Assembly: GCA_045863555.1 (NCBI GenBank)
Contig: BTUU01000016.1
Span: 62,001 to 126,000, forward strand
Origin: JACRLV01 sp045863555
GTDB taxonomy: Bacteria > Planctomycetota > Phycisphaerae > UBA1845 > Fen-1342
DNA length: 64,000 nt
Direction: 5' to 3'
The notes under the pieces are model-generated. The model had not been told where the DNA came from. It saw nothing but the letters and a program-made list of their open reading frames with translations, and made no database searches. A program made the position numbers and the translations under genes. This document shows, one piece after another, positions 61,245 through 64,000 of the stretch (position 1 is its first letter; each line of letters opens with the position of its first letter).

Positions 61245-62384
61245 TCACGCGACCGCAGGTGAGTCGGCCACGACCGGCAGCCGGACAGCAAAGCGGCTTC
61301 CCTTGCCCTGCGCGCTCTCAACCTCGATCGTACCCTCGTGCGCAGTCACGATTCCATGGACGACCGCCAGTCCCAGGCCTGTCCCTACGCCGACGTCCTT
61401 CGTGGTGAAGAACGGGTTGAAGATCTGGCCCAGCGTTTCAGGGCTCATGCCATCGCCGGTATCGGTAATCGAGAGGACGACGTACCGTCCGTCGGAACTC
61501 GTCTCGACCGAGACAGTCCCATCACTCTCGATCGCCTGCATCGCGTTTACCGTCAGATTCACGACGACCTGTCTCAACTGTAGCGAGTCAGCCTCGACGC
61601 GGGGAAGATCGGAGGCGAGCGTTCGGATCAGTCGGACTCCTGGCTTCTCGCTGCCGGCTTCGAGCAGGAACAGCGCGTCTTCGACGATCTCGTTCAAATT
61701 CAGCCGCGTCTTTCGCGGCGGCGTCTGTCGCGCGAAGAGCAGCAGTTTTTTCACGATTTCCCGCGCGCGCAATGCCGCCGCAACGATTTCGCGCAGATCG
61801 TCGGCTACAGTCGGCGGTACGGCGGGCGCCTTGATCGACAGCTGCGCCAGTCCGAGCACGCTGCTCAGCGGCTCGTTCATCTCGTGCGCCACGCCCGCCG
61901 CGAGCTGCCCGATCGTCGCCAATCGATCGGCGTGCCGCAATTGCTCCTCGAGGATTGCACGCCGCGCAGCACCCTCCTCGCGTGCGAGATAAAGCGAAAT
62001 CTGCCGTGCGACGTTTGCGAGAAGCCGCTCTTCTTCCGGCAGGAACGGCGTACTCCGGTCGCCAACGAAGCTTGCCTGGTACCCGACTTCGACCAGACCC
62101 CGCCGAACACCGTCCACGATCAGTTCTGCGTGGTGAGTGACGCCGGCATCACCGGAGCCGGCACTCTCATGTGTTTTGCCGTCGAGCGTGATTCGGGCGA
62201 AGGCCGATTCTGGAAAATACCATGCCCGAGGTATGGCCGATACGATCCTCCGCAGCCGCTCTTCGCGCGCGACGCCTTCATCGACGATGATCTGCGAAAT
62301 TTCATAGAGGCAGCCGAGTTCCTTTATGCGCTCCTCTAGTTTCGAGGTCGGCTCATCGGGAGCCGAGCGCGGCCGAGAGTTCAT
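61245..62384 (-). CDS. Sensor histidine kinase with GAF-like input
   Basis: A 379-residue soluble kinase. The N-terminus has a GAF-like domain (LYEISQIIVDEGVAREERLR up to about residue 135). The HisKA box has the phosphorylated His in GVAHEMNEPLSSVLGL near 166, and the HATPase domain has NLTVNAMQAI, DTGDGM, FNPFFTTKDVGVGTGLGLAV. There is no transmembrane segment, so it senses something inside the cell. Its stop overlaps the possible GTG of the regulator gene. Confidence 0.9.
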   Translation of the reverse strand: MNSRPRSAPDEPTSKLEERIKELGCLYEISQIIVDEGVAREERLRRIVSAIPRAWYFPESAFARITLDGKTHESAGSGDAGVTHHAELIVDGVRRGLVEVGYQASFVGDRSTPFLPEEERLLANVARQISLYLAREEGAARRAILEEQLRHADRLATIGQLAAGVAHEMNEPLSSVLGLAQLSIKAPAVPPTVADDLREIVAAALRAREIVKKLLLFARQTPPRKTRLNLNEIVEDALFLLEAGSEKPGVRLIRTLASDLPRVEADSLQLRQVVVNLTVNAMQAIESDGTVSVETSSDGRYVVLSITDTGDGMSPETLGQIFNPFFTTKDVGVGTGLGLAVVHGIVTAHEGTIEVESAQGKGSRFAVRLPVVADSPAVA

Positions 62385-62885
62385 GTCATCAATGACCTCA
62401 AGAATGACTGGCCTAATCAGATGCCGCCTTTTCGCCCAGGCATTTCCTCAGACTCCGCGGCGATTATACAGCCGTCGTACTCGCCACAGATACGCAACTT
62501 CAGGGATCGAGGGCTCCCGGCGCTGAAAGCGGGCGGAGTCAGACGCCGAACTTGAATAGTTTCATGCCGAAACGCATCGCCGGCGATCGCCGACGTGTTC
62601 GACACGGCGGCGGCGGCGCGGCATGACTTCCTCCGCGGTGGGGATTGTCTCGCGGGTGCCCCCGTCCGCCAGACGCCGCCCGTTCGCGTTGCAGGCCGCC
62701 CTGGCGCGTTTTTCGCCGCCGCAGCCCGTCCGGACGCCCCGGTTCCCCCTAAACCCCGCCACCAAGGTCCGAGTCTGGCCCCGTTCCAGAATGTCTCGGA
62801 ATTCTCCGAATTCGAGTGGATTCCGTTCCGCGTTCATGGCTGAATGTGTCTGTGCGTACGGGGCGTACGCGAAGGAGACGCAGCG
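62385..62885. other. 0.5-kb stretch without a supported gene
   Basis: Between the kinase gene and the small acidic gene. Frames exist on both strands but none has both a ribosome site and a recognisable product. It should hold the promoter of the two-component pair. Confidence 0.5.
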
Positions 62886-63386
62886 ATGACCAAGCACGAC
62901 CTGCAGGTGACTCTCGAAAGCGTGTTTGAGCAGCTCAGCGAGCGGCACGTCTGCGACGACGACTGCCGCGAAGGCGGTTGCGACCGGAACACGGATGACG
63001 ACTGGAAGGAGGACATCGACGGCGACGCGGCGCTCGCGGAATGCGGCGTCACGACGCTCTTGCAGACCGTCGAACCCCTCATCGCGATAGCGGTACACCC
63101 AGATCTGCACGAACCGCCGCGACCGATCCAGCTTGGCCGCAATCTGCGGGGCGGTGAAGCCCTGCAAAGCCTGGAGCACCACGCGCCAGCGGTCAGGCTG
63201 CTTGGCGCGCCGCTCGCTTCGCACCAATTGCTGCAAACGGGAAACATCGTCGGGCGAACGCGGCACGATCTCCACAAGACCTCCAGACCAACGCCCAGAG
63301 ATCATTATGAACTACTCATGTCTATCGCGCAATACCTGACAAGCGCCGAACTGCGCGCACGAATCAATCGGGATGCGTATTACTAG
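62886..63386 (+). pseudogene. Small Cys/Asp-rich gene joined to transposase remnant
   Basis: The ATG has an excellent ribosome site (AAGGAG, eight bases upstream). The first 54 residues read MTKHDLQVTLESVFEQLSER and CDDDCREGGCDRNTDDDW, acidic and Cys-rich, like a small metal-binding protein. After about position 63050 the frame crosses the antisense of an IS630-type transposase remnant and loses any normal pattern. The original gene was probably cut by the insertion. Confidence 0.45.
63054..63305 (-). pseudogene. IS630-type transposase N-terminal remnant
   Basis: About 84 residues remain of an IS630 transposase: the helix-turn-helix part RVVLQALQGFTAPQIAAKL, FVQIWVYRYRDEGFDGLQER. The catalytic DDE domain is gone; past about 63050 the frame is unrelated sequence. 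No terminal inverted repeats were found. It marks an old insertion. Confidence 0.7.
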
Positions 63387-63539
63387 GCGCGCGAGTGCGG
63401 TGAATGATCCAGATTCGCGCCTGTGGACCCTCTGCCCATGGGCCGGACGCGATCGGCTCTGAACCCGAGGGATCAGGTCGAAGCGAATGGCCCATCGGCA
63501 GATTGACGCCGGGTCCTGCGCCACGCGGGATGGTCGCGA

Positions 63540-64000
63540 CTAACACTGGATGCCGAATCTGGACAACAGCGTTGACAGATCGCCGAGATCGACATCGCCG
63601 TCGCCGTCGATATCGCCGTCAGGAAGCGTCGCTCCGCTGGGAGTACCGAAGTGGCTAAGCAACTGCGCAAGATCGACCAGATCGACACGATCGTCCCCGT
63701 TCAGATCGGCTGTGCACGGAGTATTGAGCTGCACGTGCGCCGGCGAGCTCTCTACCGAACCGAGCGCGTTCGAGACGATCACCGAATACTGCCCGACCTC
63801 GTTCGGTGAGAGGCTGAGAATGGTGAGCCGGCGATGCGTAGCGCCGGGGACGGCCTGCCCATCCTTGTGCCACTGATAGCTCGGCGAAGGATTGGCAACC
63901 GCGGAGACTTCCAGATCGATACGAGTGCCTTCGTCGCCGGTCGCGTCGTTCGGCTGTTGGAGGATCGTCGGCGGTGCGCAGTCGTTTCGATCATTGAGGC
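63540..64000 (-). CDS. Secreted protein with Ig-like and dockerin-like domains (5' truncated)
   Basis: Only the C-terminal 153 residues are in the window. An Ig-like domain is seen (GTRIDLEVSAVANPSPSYQW, then LTILSLSPNEVGQYSVIVSN). It is followed by two Asp-rich calcium loops (DLNGDDRVDLVDLAQLL and DIDGDGDVDLGDLSTLL) like a type I dockerin. The protein continues to the right. It is similar in style to the tails at 24758-26047 and 36232-37776. Confidence 0.8.
   Translation of the reverse strand, partial: LNDRNDCAPPTILQQPNDATGDEGTRIDLEVSAVANPSPSYQWHKDGQAVPGATHRRLTILSLSPNEVGQYSVIVSNALGSVESSPAHVQLNTPCTADLNGDDRVDLVDLAQLLSHFGTPSGATLPDGDIDGDGDVDLGDLSTLLSRFGIQC

Noticed and set aside
42345..64000. 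Second attachment site (copy of the tRNA-Ser 3' end)
   Set aside because: Only short matches such as TTCGAATC were seen (e.g. near 44187); none long enough to call an att site.

Overview
The window looks like chromosomal DNA from a GC-rich planctomycete, probably of the Phycisphaerae type. Several things point there. There are Ser/Thr kinases with TPR tails and an ECF sigma factor translationally coupled to one of them. There are secreted proteins ending in dockerin-like Asp-rich repeats, a PEP-CTERM protein and a HAF-repeat protein. Membrane proteins carry a CxxCGY...CPxCG zinc ribbon. There is a topoisomerase VI A subunit and a Gram-negative Kdo transferase. The class is inferred from these traits; no marker gene was checked.

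Positions 1-42,250 are mostly backbone. They hold a 5'-truncated kinase, a fumarylacetoacetase-family enzyme, an M48 protease, a lone Topo VI A subunit, a small protein plus retropepsin-like protease pair, a PurS-PurL fusion, accA, a DUF971 protein, a TMTC-like TPR membrane protein, and a cytochrome P460-like lipoprotein. Next come btaB and btaA for betaine lipids, waaA, two lipoproteins, the HAF/dockerin protein, a WD40-like gene flanked by a 46-bp direct repeat, a PEP-mutase-family gene, two zinc-ribbon membrane proteins, an EtfD-like iron-sulfur oxidoreductase, a PEP-CTERM protein, gcvH, pgi, a second dockerin-like protein and the sigma factor-kinase pair. A 0.7-kb gene-free stretch (40,705-41,406) is rich in repeats.

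Positions 42,254 to about 52,770 look like an integrated mobile element at tRNA-Ser(GCU). A tyrosine recombinase gene ends inside the tRNA. It is followed by an excisionase-like HTH protein, an ArdC-like antirestriction protein, DNA polymerase IV, an AAA ATPase and a DUF669 protein. Then comes a tight minus-strand cluster of seven genes: two small membrane proteins, a 72-residue ubiquitin-like protein ending in glycine, an E2-like protein, a JAB-E1 fusion, a third membrane protein and a 73-residue protein. This is a bacterial ubiquitin-like conjugation system carried as cargo. Next to it is what looks like the C-terminal remnant of a conjugation ATPase, so the element may have lost its transfer genes.

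Positions 52,996-62,384 form a stress and nitrogen block: two Rnk paralogs, an HPF-like protein that overlaps one of them, an NhaR-like regulator, and a gdhA-led run of small genes (DUF2934, AhpD-like, DUF488, DoxX). It ends with a UPF0316-type membrane protein and a sigma-54 two-component pair. The right end holds an IS630-type transposase remnant abutting a small acidic gene, and the C-terminal end of another dockerin-like secreted protein that runs off the window.
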